The notes under the pieces: generated by a model
The model's input: the letters and a program-made list of their open reading frames with translations, nothing else
Databases searched by the model: none
What the model was told of the DNA's origin: nothing
NCBI GenBank assembly: GCA_036121365.1
Contig: JAZAFR010000011.1
Location: 1 to 64,000 of the forward strand
Direction: 5' to 3'
Length of the DNA stretch: 64,000 bases
From: UBA7916 sp036121365
GTDB lineage: Bacteria; Pseudomonadota; Gammaproteobacteria; Comchoanobacterales; Comchoanobacteraceae
In this document: piece after piece, positions 48,787 to 58,256 of the stretch
How positions within the stretch are numbered: the first letter of the stretch is position 1
Layout of the letters: every line of letters begins with the position of its first letter
Program-made: the position numbers and the translations under genes

Positions 48787-49794
48787 ATGATACAAGCATA
48801 TGCAGCACACAAGCAAGGGGCCCCACTGACCGAATACCACTATGATCCAGGACCACTTGAAAACAGCGAGGTGGAAATTGATGTCATGTACTGCGGAATC
48901 TGTCACAGCGACCTGAGCATGATAGACAATGCTTGGGGAATGAGTCAATATCCATTGGTTGCAGGACATGAAGTCATCGGCAAAGTAAAAACCCTTGGAA
49001 AGAACGTAAACAACTTTTCTGTTGGACAAACTGTTGGTCTTGGCTGGCATTGTGGTTACTGTAACGACTGTCATTGTTGCAAAAGTGGCCATCCAAACTT
49101 GTGCCAAGAGGCCAAAGCAACCATTGTCCAGCACCATGGCGGGTTTGCAGACACAGTAAGAGCAGATTCAAACAGCGTTGTTGCCATTCCAGAAGGCATA
49201 GATCTTGAATCAGCAGGCCCATTGTTTTGTGGTGGTATTACAGTCTTCAATCCTTTGATACAATTTGATGTCAAACCCACTGATAAAGTGGCTGTCATTG
49301 GCATCGGTGGATTGGGACACATGGCCATACAATTCCTAAACGCATGGGGCTGTGAGGTCACTGCATTTACGCATCAAACAGACAAAAAAGCGACATTAAT
49401 AGAAATGGGAGCACATCACGTACTCAATTCGACCAATGCCAAAGAGATTGAAGAAGCATCCGGGCAATTTGATTTCATACTTTCCACTGTCAATGCAAAA
49501 CTGGATTGGAATTTATATCTCAACACATTAAAACCGCAAGGCCGGCTGCATGTGGTTGGTGCAGTCTTAGAGCCATTAGACATCAGTGCCTTTGCGTTGA
49601 TCATGGGACAACGTCAGATATCAGGATCCCCAGTTGGAAGCCCAGAAAACATTGGAAAAATGTTAGATTTTGCAGATCAGCATCAAATTAAACCCATCAT
49701 TGAAACCTATAAAATGAGCCAGGTAAATGAGGCCATCAGCCGATTGAAGTCTGGAAAAACTCGCTATCGAATCGTCTTAACCAATGAACACTAG
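48787..49794 (+). CDS. Zinc-dependent NADP alcohol dehydrogenase (cinnamyl-alcohol type)
   Basis: 335 residues of the medium-chain dehydrogenase family. Catalytic zinc ligands are C36 and H61-E62; the structural zinc cysteines are C92, C95, C98 and C106. The nucleotide fold GIGGLGHMAIQFL follows near 175. The group (YahK, AdhC, Ahr) reduces a wide range of aldehydes. GAAGGAG lies upstream. It follows blh by 55 bases in the same direction, so aldehyde (possibly retinal) reduction is conceivable but not shown. Confidence 0.9.
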   Translation: MIQAYAAHKQGAPLTEYHYDPGPLENSEVEIDVMYCGICHSDLSMIDNAWGMSQYPLVAGHEVIGKVKTLGKNVNNFSVGQTVGLGWHCGYCNDCHCCKSGHPNLCQEAKATIVQHHGGFADTVRADSNSVVAIPEGIDLESAGPLFCGGITVFNPLIQFDVKPTDKVAVIGIGGLGHMAIQFLNAWGCEVTAFTHQTDKKATLIEMGAHHVLNSTNAKEIEEASGQFDFILSTVNAKLDWNLYLNTLKPQGRLHVVGAVLEPLDISAFALIMGQRQISGSPVGSPENIGKMLDFADQHQIKPIIETYKMSQVNEAISRLKSGKTRYRIVLTNEH

Positions 49795-49809
49795 TCAAGA
49801 GAGACCATC

Positions 49810-49893
49810 ATGCCTATTTCTACATTTATCTCTGACATTGCCTGCAAAAAATTTTTAAAGAACCAAAAACTTTGCCGTTATCTCAAACAATAA
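49810..49893 (+). CDS. Possible 27-residue peptide
   Basis: A short frame 15 bases after the alcohol dehydrogenase stop, with AGAGAG just upstream. The peptide is basic with two cysteines. No match is recognised, and it may be chance. Confidence 0.2.
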   Translation: MPISTFISDIACKKFLKNQKLCRYLKQ

Positions 49894-50046
49894 GTTAAAG
49901 ATCTGACTTTCAACATCACAGCATAATGGATCAACTCAAAGTTTTGAAGATCCAAACAACACCTCAAATTGAGTATGGTATTTTCACCTATACACTCATT
50001 CAAAAAGTCACAAACACCATAATCATCATATGGCCCACTGCTGATT

Positions 50047-52122
50047 CTAAACATTACAACTCAGGCTGCCGCCAACCACAGATCTAGGCGAATCGTCATT
50101 ATTTTCTCCCAGTAACGTATGCTCTTCCTCAGCATCAGATTCTTGAGAAAGCAGTTTGATTAAATTTGTCTTTTCTTCTCTAGGAACAAATTCCTCTGCA
50201 GCGGGGTTTTGATTGACTGCCAAAACACAAAGCCCTGGGGATCTAGCCTTCTCCTCAACAAATTGCAATGCCATTCCATTTTCTCTAACTGCTTTCCAAA
50301 ACAACTCTGATGATTGAAAGCGAGGAGGCACATACTGAAGATTCAATCCATTCTGTACAACAGACTGCTCAAACTTTGGCTCATTCTCGAGAGTATCTTC
50401 AAGTGTCCTTGGATCTATCAGCTCATCCAAAGAAGGCTTACAATCTAAATTTCTTCTCACTCGATCACTCTCTTTTGCTACCTGATCGGATAATTCTGGC
50501 GTTAAATGAATCACACCTGAAACTTCTAAATCTCCTTTTAAATAATCAACTATCTTTTCCTGCACAAAGCGCATAAAAGACTGAACAACAGAAACAGATT
50601 GATCAAATATTTGGCCAGTATGATATTGCATCTCATGACTATGCAATATCTTTGCATAACCCAACATTTGTAACCAGTCCGAAATAATACAAAAAGACTT
50701 GATGTCTGACATAGTTTCTTGTCCAGTCTTTCTTTTTTTATTCAACTCTAAATAAGAAAGACGACTACTCATTGGAAACCATCCGCCGCTATTCATTAAA
50801 AAAGTAGAGGACCATTCCCCCTTTTTTGGAAGGTTGTAATAAGTGGAGACAGATTCATCTGGACATAAATAATAGCCAGGCTGCTTTTTCTTGAATTCAT
50901 TGAACTTCGTTTCATTTTTATGTTTTAATTTATTATATCCGCCCTTCAAATTTGTTGAATATCTCTTAACCGAATCAATACATCGCTGAACGACTTCATT
51001 TGCATTACTTTCTGGTAACTCGTTAATCAAAGCATCCAGCTCTGACACTAGATTAGAAAAATCTAATTTTTTTGGTAATTTTCCAACTCTACAATCAAAA
51101 TTTACAGATCGAACCTCCTCAACAACTGAGCGGATATTATTAGCCAATGATGATTCACAAGCGTCCGCACCATCATCGAACAAATCTTGAAATTTTGATA
51201 CGATGAAATCAAGTTCTTTTTGTCTTCTTGATTGCTCTTCCTCTATTTTAGTGATATTGGCACTGTGCTCTCCTTCACGAAGAGCAACTTTAGAAACCTG
51301 CTCTGCTTTTAAATCACATCCTGTTGGCAACCGATATTGATGAGCAAAAACATCATACCAACTTCTATCTTCTAAAGGCTCAGCCAGATCTGGATTCTGC
51401 AAACTGTCAATAAAGCGATATGGACCACCCACATGCGTTTCAACTCCTCGCCTTATCAAATCAAAAAGAATCAAAGAAGGAAGAAAGCAAGAAGGATTTC
51501 TATGTGGCTCAGCCACCAGTGTCACAGCAAGTAATAATGGAGCAACAGGACAATGAATAGAGCTTTTATATTTGCCCATAATCATGCCCAGCATGAACTC
51601 AGCCAATGTCTTATCATCTCGAATTTGAGACACAGACATGATGAATCTTGACATCTCTAAATAACTGGCCCCATTTGAACCTTCTTTAAAAAAACCTGAA
51701 TACTTTTTACGTAACTTCGGATCATCCATATAACCATGGGAATAATCCACACAATGAATCTCTCGATCAGCAATTTCAAATATTCGCAACCTCCCTGGTC
51801 CATGCACAATACGCCCATCAATTACTTCCCTCGCAGGCTTTAAAATACGACTTGCATCAAAGAAAGACTCAACAGTGTTTAGCTTGTAAGGACCATCGCT
51901 ACCCTCAAATTGATTAGGAAAACCCAGAACCTCTTCAGCATCACGTCTAAATATATCCATAAAAAATGTACGGCTAAAAAAATATGAAGTATCTTTACCT
52001 TTTGAATCACGAACTTTTTTCATCAAAAGCCCTGCCCTATATGATTTTGCAGCTTCCGTAAACAAGTTAATCCTCAACAAAAAGAGAGTATCATAACAAA
52101 AAAATACATATTGATCATCCAA
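50047..52122 (-). CDS. Large unknown protein with DUF4116-like C-terminal repeats
   Basis: 691 residues from a TTG at 52,122; ATG codons downstream (for example residue 34) are alternatives and no strong ribosome site picks one. It is hydrophilic with no membrane segment. A charged helical region lies at about 280-400. Near residues 600-660 three 24-residue units occur (AVRENGMALQFV pattern), the same repeat that fills the protein at 56,220-58,016. The last 30 residues are Glu/Asp-rich. The family of the main body was not recognised. Repeat type, size and acidic tail fit a translocated effector, as inference. Confidence 0.75.
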   Translation of the reverse strand: MDDQYVFFCYDTLFLLRINLFTEAAKSYRAGLLMKKVRDSKGKDTSYFFSRTFFMDIFRRDAEEVLGFPNQFEGSDGPYKLNTVESFFDASRILKPAREVIDGRIVHGPGRLRIFEIADREIHCVDYSHGYMDDPKLRKKYSGFFKEGSNGASYLEMSRFIMSVSQIRDDKTLAEFMLGMIMGKYKSSIHCPVAPLLLAVTLVAEPHRNPSCFLPSLILFDLIRRGVETHVGGPYRFIDSLQNPDLAEPLEDRSWYDVFAHQYRLPTGCDLKAEQVSKVALREGEHSANITKIEEEQSRRQKELDFIVSKFQDLFDDGADACESSLANNIRSVVEEVRSVNFDCRVGKLPKKLDFSNLVSELDALINELPESNANEVVQRCIDSVKRYSTNLKGGYNKLKHKNETKFNEFKKKQPGYYLCPDESVSTYYNLPKKGEWSSTFLMNSGGWFPMSSRLSYLELNKKRKTGQETMSDIKSFCIISDWLQMLGYAKILHSHEMQYHTGQIFDQSVSVVQSFMRFVQEKIVDYLKGDLEVSGVIHLTPELSDQVAKESDRVRRNLDCKPSLDELIDPRTLEDTLENEPKFEQSVVQNGLNLQYVPPRFQSSELFWKAVRENGMALQFVEEKARSPGLCVLAVNQNPAAEEFVPREEKTNLIKLLSQESDAEEEHTLLGENNDDSPRSVVGGSLSCNV

Positions 52123-52352
52123 AAGAAACGTAAGATTTTAAAATAAAAACCTAAAAGATAGCATCCTGTTTAAAAGTTTTAAGCTACGATAAAATAAATA
52201 AACTCCTCAGAACATCAACAAGAAAATACTGCATAATAAAATTTAAACACTCGCTTAAAATCATAATTACATACTAAGATTTCCTCATATCATTAAAAGA
52301 TGACAATCCGAACGAAAAATCACATTATCACTATTAACTTAATTTGACCGCA

Positions 52353-52381
52353 TTGAAATCAGAACCAATAGTTTATATAAT
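52353..52381 (+). promoter_or_regulatory. Sigma-70 promoter with Zur-like palindrome before the CobW gene
   Basis: TTGAAA (52,353-52,358) and TATAAT (52,376-52,381) are 17 bases apart. Imperfect palindrome GTTTATATAATAAC (52,371-52,384) covers the -10 box and resembles half-sites of the zinc repressor Zur (GTTATA...TATAAC). Promoter confidence is good; the operator is tentative. Confidence 0.6.
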
Positions 52382-52406
52382 AACACAATCAAAAAAGGAC
52401 CCATTC

Positions 52407-53678
52407 ATGCCAACACCCACTCTAAAAAAACTCCCTGTTACTGTATTATCCGGATTTCTAGGCTCTGGAAAAACCACATTGCTCAATCACGTACTCAATA
52501 ACCGTGAAGGGCATAAAGTGGCAGTCATTGTCAATGATATGAGCGAAGTGAATATTGATGCAAACCTCATCAAACATGGTGGCAGCAACTTATCTCGAAC
52601 ACAAGAAAAGCTTGTTGAAATGAGCAATGGGTGCATTTGTTGCACGCTGAGAGAAGACCTCTTAATGCAAGTGAGAGAATTATCTGAGGAAGGCAAATTT
52701 GATTACTTAATTATTGAAAGTACTGGAATTTCAGAACCATTACCAGTCGCAACAACTTTTGATTTCCGTGATGAAGATGGCAATAGCCTCTCAGATGTAT
52801 CAACACTTGATACCATGGTGACCGTTGTTGACTCTGCTAATTTAATCAAAAACTATAGCTCAACTGATTTTCTCAAAGATCAAGGAGAAAACCTCGGTGA
52901 AGATGATATGAGAACTGTGGTCAGCTTAATGGTTGAACAAATTGAATTTGCAAATGTCATTCTATTAAACAAAATTGATCTCATATCCAAAGAAGAACTT
53001 AAAATTGTAAAAAGTATCATACGAAGTCTCAATGCAAAAGCCAAAATCATAGAAACAACCAATTCTCAAGTCAGCATTGACCAAGTCATGAATACGGGAC
53101 TATTTAATTTTGAAGAGGCCCACGATCATCCATTATGGGCTCAGGAACTCAATAACTTCAAAGATCACATCCCTGAAACAGAGGAATATGGTATCAATAG
53201 TTTTGTTTATCGTGCCAGAGAACCTTTCGATCCTGCAAAAATACACGCTTTTTTCAATCAAGAATGGCCAGGCATCATAAGAGCCAAAGGTTTTTTCTGG
53301 CTCAGTACCAGACCAGACTTTGTTGGAGAGGTATCTCAAGCTGGTGCGCTAGTGCGCCATGAAGGCATAGGCCAATGGTTGGCTGCAGTTCCGAAAGAAG
53401 AGTGGCCTGAAGACATTAAAGCTGAACATGCCAATGAGCAAAACTGGGATGAACATTATGGAGATAGAAAGCAAGAAATTGTGTTCATAGGGCTCGTCGC
53501 AGAAATGAATAAAGATGAAATTTGCAAACGACTGGATAGATGTTTAATCAAAGACTATTTGGAAAAACCAACCCATTACCAGACAATAAAAGATCCGTTT
53601 CCCATCTGGTTTGAAGATTATCCAGTATCTGAAGAAATTGAAATCCCCCAGAACGCATTAGAAGAAACTCATGCATGA
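52407..53678 (+). CDS. CobW/COG0523-family GTPase metallochaperone
   Basis: 423 residues from the ATG at 52,407, with AAAGGA eight bases upstream and the promoter just before it; an in-frame start at 52,344 would lie upstream of that promoter. The P-loop GFLGSGKT is at residues 16-23, the metal-binding CxCC (GCICCTLREDLL) at about 75, and the guanine motif NKID near 190. The C-terminal CobW domain is complete. ZigA/YeiR-type members deliver zinc in shortage. No zinc enzyme is adjacent. Confidence 0.88.
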   Translation: MPTPTLKKLPVTVLSGFLGSGKTTLLNHVLNNREGHKVAVIVNDMSEVNIDANLIKHGGSNLSRTQEKLVEMSNGCICCTLREDLLMQVRELSEEGKFDYLIIESTGISEPLPVATTFDFRDEDGNSLSDVSTLDTMVTVVDSANLIKNYSSTDFLKDQGENLGEDDMRTVVSLMVEQIEFANVILLNKIDLISKEELKIVKSIIRSLNAKAKIIETTNSQVSIDQVMNTGLFNFEEAHDHPLWAQELNNFKDHIPETEEYGINSFVYRAREPFDPAKIHAFFNQEWPGIIRAKGFFWLSTRPDFVGEVSQAGALVRHEGIGQWLAAVPKEEWPEDIKAEHANEQNWDEHYGDRKQEIVFIGLVAEMNKDEICKRLDRCLIKDYLEKPTHYQTIKDPFPIWFEDYPVSEEIEIPQNALEETHA

Positions 53679-53719
53679 AGAAATAGAGGTTTGGTAATAC
53701 TGACCATGAAGAGAGCACA

Positions 53720-54835
53720 TTAAAAAGAATGTATTTTAACAAGATCGTCAAGCGTGCTCACTTTTCTAACCAAGTCCAATAAAGATTTTGAGAATCCATT
53801 GCGTTTTGCATAGTATTTTATCAAACCTTTGGCGTGCAAAAGCGCATGTTTTTCTCCTCCGAGAAACACAGATAAACGATGAATGTGTTTTATAAACACC
53901 TGCCATCTTTGAGCTTGACTCAGAGAAACACAGCGCCTACCCTCACCCAATTCAGATTGGATCTGCGCAATCAGCCAGGGAGCACCCACTGTTGCCCTTG
54001 AAATCATAGCCCCTGCACAGCCCGTACCAAGCATTTTCTGAGTCGATGTGGCATCACACACATCACCATTGCCAATGACGGGCATACTGGCATGTTTGGC
54101 AAAAAATGCAATCTGAGATAAATCACAAGACACATCGTATCCGTCTTGATAATGCCTACCATGCACAACTAAAAAATCAGGTTTTTTTGCATTAACAACT
54201 TCTAAAACTGACTCATTATAAGCTTGATTACTGCCCCCATCTACACGAATTTTAACTGAAATGGCCTTGTCAGTATGATCACGCATGGCTTGAATGATCA
54301 TTGCAAGCCTCTTTGAATCTGACAATAAGAAAGAACCTTGCTGGCGCTTTCTAATTTTCTTGACAGGGCAACCCACATTCAGATCAATCATATTGATGGG
54401 CATTTCATTAAGTACTTGGCATGCTTTGGCACACTCTGAAGGATCTGAAGTGGCAATCTGCATGCAAACCGGTCCTTCATGTTCGCTCACATGCAAATAA
54501 CGATTTTTAATTTGCTCAGAACCGTTTAAAATGGTTTTACACGATATCATTTCACTATACACCCAAGCAGGCTGACTGTACTGCCAAATCAAATCTCTAA
54601 ACACTGAACAGCTCACGCCCGCAAGCGGGCCTTGAACAATTTTAAAACGCTTTAAACGCGCATGAAGCAATGATGATTCCACCAATAATACAACACATAA
54701 CAAAAGAACCACTATAACAAAATTAACTATAAAAATCAAAGAAATAAACCACACCAACCTCAAACTTACAGTCAATAAAACAAACCATACTTTCAGAGAG
54801 TTTTCAAATTGAAAAATCCAATTAACATTGATCAA
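53720..54835 (-). CDS. tRNA-dihydrouridine synthase (Dus family)
   Basis: 371 residues as an open frame, but only residues from about 66 onward (FKIVQGPLAGVS) match. Dus enzymes reduce uridine in tRNA with FMN. The catalytic cysteine is in LNVGCPVKK; KIRVDGG, VVHGRH and IGNGDV are FMN-barrel strands. The first 50-60 residues are hydrophobic and AT-coded; the real start is probably a GTG or TTG near 54,680 or 54,665. By length and gap pattern it is closest to DusC/DusA-type proteins. It converges with the CobW gene. Confidence 0.85.
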   Translation of the reverse strand: MINVNWIFQFENSLKVWFVLLTVSLRLVWFISLIFIVNFVIVVLLLCVVLLVESSLLHARLKRFKIVQGPLAGVSCSVFRDLIWQYSQPAWVYSEMISCKTILNGSEQIKNRYLHVSEHEGPVCMQIATSDPSECAKACQVLNEMPINMIDLNVGCPVKKIRKRQQGSFLLSDSKRLAMIIQAMRDHTDKAISVKIRVDGGSNQAYNESVLEVVNAKKPDFLVVHGRHYQDGYDVSCDLSQIAFFAKHASMPVIGNGDVCDATSTQKMLGTGCAGAMISRATVGAPWLIAQIQSELGEGRRCVSLSQAQRWQVFIKHIHRLSVFLGGEKHALLHAKGLIKYYAKRNGFSKSLLDLVRKVSTLDDLVKIHSF

Positions 54836-54903
54836 AGGCTAAAAACATTAGCAAATGTCAATTCCTATGTTAAACTATTTTTAAGGAATAAATTTGAGAA
54901 CTC

Positions 54904-56112
54904 ATGATTCTACAAATCATACTCGCTTTGCTACTGGCCATCACTGGATCTCTAGGCGTTGACATACATCTATCCTCACTGCCTAAAATTATGACTGACT
55001 TACAGACCAGTCAAGATTCAATCGAACAGTCAGTGACACTATATCTCCTTGCCAGTGGTATTTCCATGCTGATTTATGGTCCAGTTGCAGATGTCATCGG
55101 CAGAAAAAAAACCATCATTGCTGGACTATCATTTGCCAGTATCTGTAACTTCTTGGTGATCACCACATCAAATCTTGAAACCTTCCTATTATTGAGATTT
55201 TTACAGGGATTTGGCGGCGGCGTATCTTGGTGTTTGGCACGGGTCATATTTGTCGATTTATTAGATGGAAAAAAATTGGCAATCTGGGGATCCTACTGCG
55301 CATTGGCTATCAGCTTATCACCTATGGTTGCTCCAATGGTAGGTGCTTATATTCAACACATCTTTGGCTGGAGAGTCACCTTTGTGTTTCTAGGCGCTTT
55401 CACAGCATTGGTTGCCGTTTTATTTTTAGTCTTATTCAAAGACACACTCGACCCCAAAAATAAACAACTCCTAAAAATCAAACAGCAATTGCATATCTTC
55501 AAGCTCATACTCACAAACACAATATTTTTGTGCACAGTCATCGTCAGTGCATTGATTTACTCATGCGTAATGATCTATGCAACACTCAGTCCTTTTATAT
55601 TTCAAATCGAACTAAATGTATCCGCATTAGACTATGGCCATCTAACATTTCTCATTGGCCTATTTAGTGTCATTAGCAAAATTATTACGCCCAGCCTAAT
55701 CAACCGATTAGAAATGCGCAGAACCTGTCTGCTGGGGTTTTGCATATTGTCAATTTCGGGCATATTTTTATGCAGCGCCGTTATCATTGATAAGGTCAAT
55801 GTCACCACCATGACCACAGGCATTGGCATTGCTTATTTATCCGGCTCAATGATATTGAGCACCATCATGGCGACAGCACTCAGTATATTTCCCAAAAACA
55901 AAGGCACTGCAACTGCATTGTATAGCGCATCACAACTGATCATTTCATATTGTGTCTCTTCAACCATTTCATCAATACCAATAAAAAGCTCAAGCGCACT
56001 GGCATTCAGTTATCTTGTCATTGCATGCATTGGCAGCATCCTCTTTATCAGCACCATCAATAAAAACATTAAGAAGACACCTGAAACAGACCTATCCAAC
56101 CATGAGATATAA
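54904..56112 (+). CDS. MFS drug/metabolite exporter, Bcr/CflA type
   Basis: 402 residues with 12 membrane segments. GVDIHLSSLPKI in helix 1, the YGPVADVIGRKKTI motif A loop and the RFLQGFGGGVSW region of helix 4 are typical of Bcr/CflA proton antiporters. Family members export bicyclomycin, sulfonamides, cysteine or other small molecules. It is divergent from the Dus gene, with 68 bases between the starts. Confidence 0.88.
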   Translation: MILQIILALLLAITGSLGVDIHLSSLPKIMTDLQTSQDSIEQSVTLYLLASGISMLIYGPVADVIGRKKTIIAGLSFASICNFLVITTSNLETFLLLRFLQGFGGGVSWCLARVIFVDLLDGKKLAIWGSYCALAISLSPMVAPMVGAYIQHIFGWRVTFVFLGAFTALVAVLFLVLFKDTLDPKNKQLLKIKQQLHIFKLILTNTIFLCTVIVSALIYSCVMIYATLSPFIFQIELNVSALDYGHLTFLIGLFSVISKIITPSLINRLEMRRTCLLGFCILSISGIFLCSAVIIDKVNVTTMTTGIGIAYLSGSMILSTIMATALSIFPKNKGTATALYSASQLIISYCVSSTISSIPIKSSSALAFSYLVIACIGSILFISTINKNIKKTPETDLSNHEI

Positions 56113-56219
56113 ACGTTAACACAATCATTGGTTTTTTAAACAAAATGTAAAATCAGATACGTTTCTCTACAAATACAGTGTATCGACTTGAAGTAATCTG
56201 TCACAAGTTAGCACCACAA

Positions 56220-58016
56220 TCAGAATAAAAAAGATCGTATACAATCTGCAATGCCTGAACTGCCTTCTGCATGTAATGTTTCTTCTCTTTCTTGTCTTTC
56301 TTGTCTTGCACTCGGATATGCTGGACCAGATTCTGAACCCAAAATCTGTGACACTGGCGATGTGAATAACGTATTATTCCCATTCACACTCAAAATTCGA
56401 CTCAACTCCTCATAATAGCAGCGCATATCATTGATAGAAACTGCATCTTGATCTTCTGCTGAGCCATTTCCTGAAATGTTTCCATTTCTAAAACAACTTG
56501 AGGCAACATAATAATCTGTGAATTCCATATCTATCATCAATAGCTCATCAACTTCTGCATCTTGATCTTCCACTGATCCATTTCCTAAAGTGTTTCCATT
56601 TTTAAACCACTCTGGTGCGATATGATGGCCTCTGAATTTCATATCTTTGATCAATTCTATCATCAAGGGCACATCATCAGATAACTCTCTAAGCACATCC
56701 CAGCGCATATCCCTTGGGACATACCGAAGTGCTTTTACATCCTTTTTAAGCGCTAGAACATATAAATCTATGGTTCGAGATTGCTCAGGAATATAACTCC
56801 TTAATGCATCTATATTTTGATTAACAGCCTCACGGCACAGCTCTTCTGTTTTCAAAAAATCGGGCACATATCCTAGTGATTGACCATAATTCAAAACAGC
56901 CACACGGCACAGTTCTTCTGTTTTCAATTCTTCTGGCACATACTCTAATGCCTGCCCACAATTCGAAACAGCCACGCGACACAGCTCTTCTGTTTTCAAT
57001 TCTTCTGGCACATATGCTAGTGAATCTCCATGATTCTCCACAGCCACACGGCACATCTCTGCGGTTATCAATTCTTCTGGCACAAGGTTTAATGAAAACC
57101 CATTATTCTCCACTGCTACACGGCACAGTTCTTCTGTTTTCAATTCTTCTGGCACAAATTCTAATGGCACATTACAATCACCTTCATTATAATTCTCAAC
57201 AGCAATACGGCATAGCTCTCTTGTTTTCAATTCAGCAGGCACATCTGCCAGTGCACACCCACTATTCGCAACAGCCACACCGCACAGATCTTCTATTCTC
57301 AATTCTTCTGGCACATCTCCTAGTGTATTCCCACAATTCGAAACAGCCAGACGGCACAGATCTTTTGTTCTCAATTCTCTTGGCACATATTCTAGTGCCC
57401 ATCCACAATTCGAAACAGCCAAACGGTACAGCTCTTTTGTTATCAAGTCTTCTGGCACAGCTAGTAGTGCCTCCGAATAATTCCCCACAGCCACACAGCA
57501 CAGCTCTTCTGTTATAAATCGATCTGGCACAGAGAATAGTGCACTCCCAGAATTCGAAACAGCCAACTGACAAAGCTCTTCTGTTCTCAATTCTTCTGGT
57601 ACATATTCTAAGACCAACCCATAATTCGAAACAGCCAACTGACAAAGCTCTTCTGTTTTCAATTCTTCTGGTACATATTGTAAGGCCAACCCAGAATTCG
57701 AAACAGCCACACGGCACAGCTCTTCTGTTCTCAATTCTTCTGGCACATATTCTAGTGTCTGTCCATTATTCGAAAGAGCCACACGGCACAATTCTTCTGT
57801 TCTCAATGCTCCTGGCACATATGCTAGTGCATACCCATTATTTGAAACAGCCACACGGCACATGAGTACCGAATGCATATCTTCTGGCACATCCTCAATA
57901 TGGCCCCAGACTTGTTCTAATGCTGCTAGACAAATATCAGCTGTCCGTCTTTCTATTGGAACTGCACCCAATCCTTTATCTTGGTAGGTCCTTAATAAAT
58001 TTTCATCTATCTGCAT
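56220..58016 (-). CDS. DUF4116-like 24-residue-repeat protein
   Basis: 598 residues. After a 27-residue start the protein has about 17 tandem units of 24 residues, pattern LCRVAVxNxGxxLxxVPEELxTEE. One unit carries a five-residue insert and later units diverge. The spacing equals half of a DUF4116 repeat, so a solenoid of helix pairs is likely. After residue 440 two partly duplicated segments share FxNGNxxGNGSxEDQDA. The C-terminus has a Glu/Arg-rich stretch then GSSGIADCIRSFLF. No enzymatic motif is visible. It is probably a protein-binding scaffold or effector. Confidence 0.85.
   Translation of the reverse strand: MQIDENLLRTYQDKGLGAVPIERRTADICLAALEQVWGHIEDVPEDMHSVLMCRVAVSNNGYALAYVPGALRTEELCRVALSNNGQTLEYVPEELRTEELCRVAVSNSGLALQYVPEELKTEELCQLAVSNYGLVLEYVPEELRTEELCQLAVSNSGSALFSVPDRFITEELCCVAVGNYSEALLAVPEDLITKELYRLAVSNCGWALEYVPRELRTKDLCRLAVSNCGNTLGDVPEELRIEDLCGVAVANSGCALADVPAELKTRELCRIAVENYNEGDCNVPLEFVPEELKTEELCRVAVENNGFSLNLVPEELITAEMCRVAVENHGDSLAYVPEELKTEELCRVAVSNCGQALEYVPEELKTEELCRVAVLNYGQSLGYVPDFLKTEELCREAVNQNIDALRSYIPEQSRTIDLYVLALKKDVKALRYVPRDMRWDVLRELSDDVPLMIELIKDMKFRGHHIAPEWFKNGNTLGNGSVEDQDAEVDELLMIDMEFTDYYVASSCFRNGNISGNGSAEDQDAVSINDMRCYYEELSRILSVNGNNTLFTSPVSQILGSESGPAYPSARQERQEREETLHAEGSSGIADCIRSFLF
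56700..57935 (-). repeat. 72-base tandem repeats encoding 24-residue units
   Basis: About 17 in-frame copies of a 72-base unit. Neighbouring units share long matches (repeated TTCTTCTGGCACATA, the complement of the VPEE codons), showing recent expansion, while the two ends are more diverged. Confidence 0.9.
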
Positions 58017-58083
58017 ATCACTACTATTTTAATCCTATTATGTTACATATTATATATTATTTTTTCAAATATCAAAACACATG

Positions 58084-58208
58084 CCTTTCTCTGCAAATAC
58101 AGTGTATCCAAAAGTAATCTGCCATGCCCAGGAGCCTAAATCAAAATAAATAAGATCGTATACAACCTGCAATACCTGAACTGCCACATTCAAATAATGT
58201 TTATTGTC
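58084..58208 (-). pseudogene. C-terminal stump of a lost 24-residue-repeat paralogue
   Basis: On the minus strand this reads TLFECGSSGIAGCIRSYLF then stop (TGA at 58,141-58,143), closely matching the end of the intact neighbour (TLHAEGSSGIADCIRSFLF). The downstream non-coding bases also match. No repeat units remain upstream of it; the next gene starts there on the other strand. Confidence 0.75.
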
Positions 58209-58256
58209 TTTATAAAGAAAATTTATTACAATACGAATTTACAATGTTTACAAAAC

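Larger units (their letters stand above)
56161..58208 (-). repeat. Diverged direct repeat flanking the 24-residue-repeat gene
   Basis: Bases about 56,161-56,289 (the gene's 3' end and downstream) are similar to about 58,084-58,208 (just upstream of its start). Both copies run from TTTCTCT.CAAATACAGTGTATC through GATCGTATACAA.CTGCAAT.CCTGAACTGCC, which encodes the last residues of the repeat protein. This fits a collapsed tandem duplication. Confidence 0.8.

Noticed and set aside
50047..50060. C-terminal cysteine (SCNV end) of the 691-residue protein as a third CaaX box
   Set aside because: The cysteine is third from the end, not fourth, so it does not fit CaaX.
54680..54835. N-terminal membrane domain on the Dus protein
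   Set aside because: The 50 hydrophobic residues are AT-coded, precede the family start and have no ribosome site; more likely an open upstream frame.
56876..57517. 213-codon repetitive plus-strand frame
   Set aside because: Shadow of the 72-base repeats of the minus-strand gene; repeats keep any frame open.
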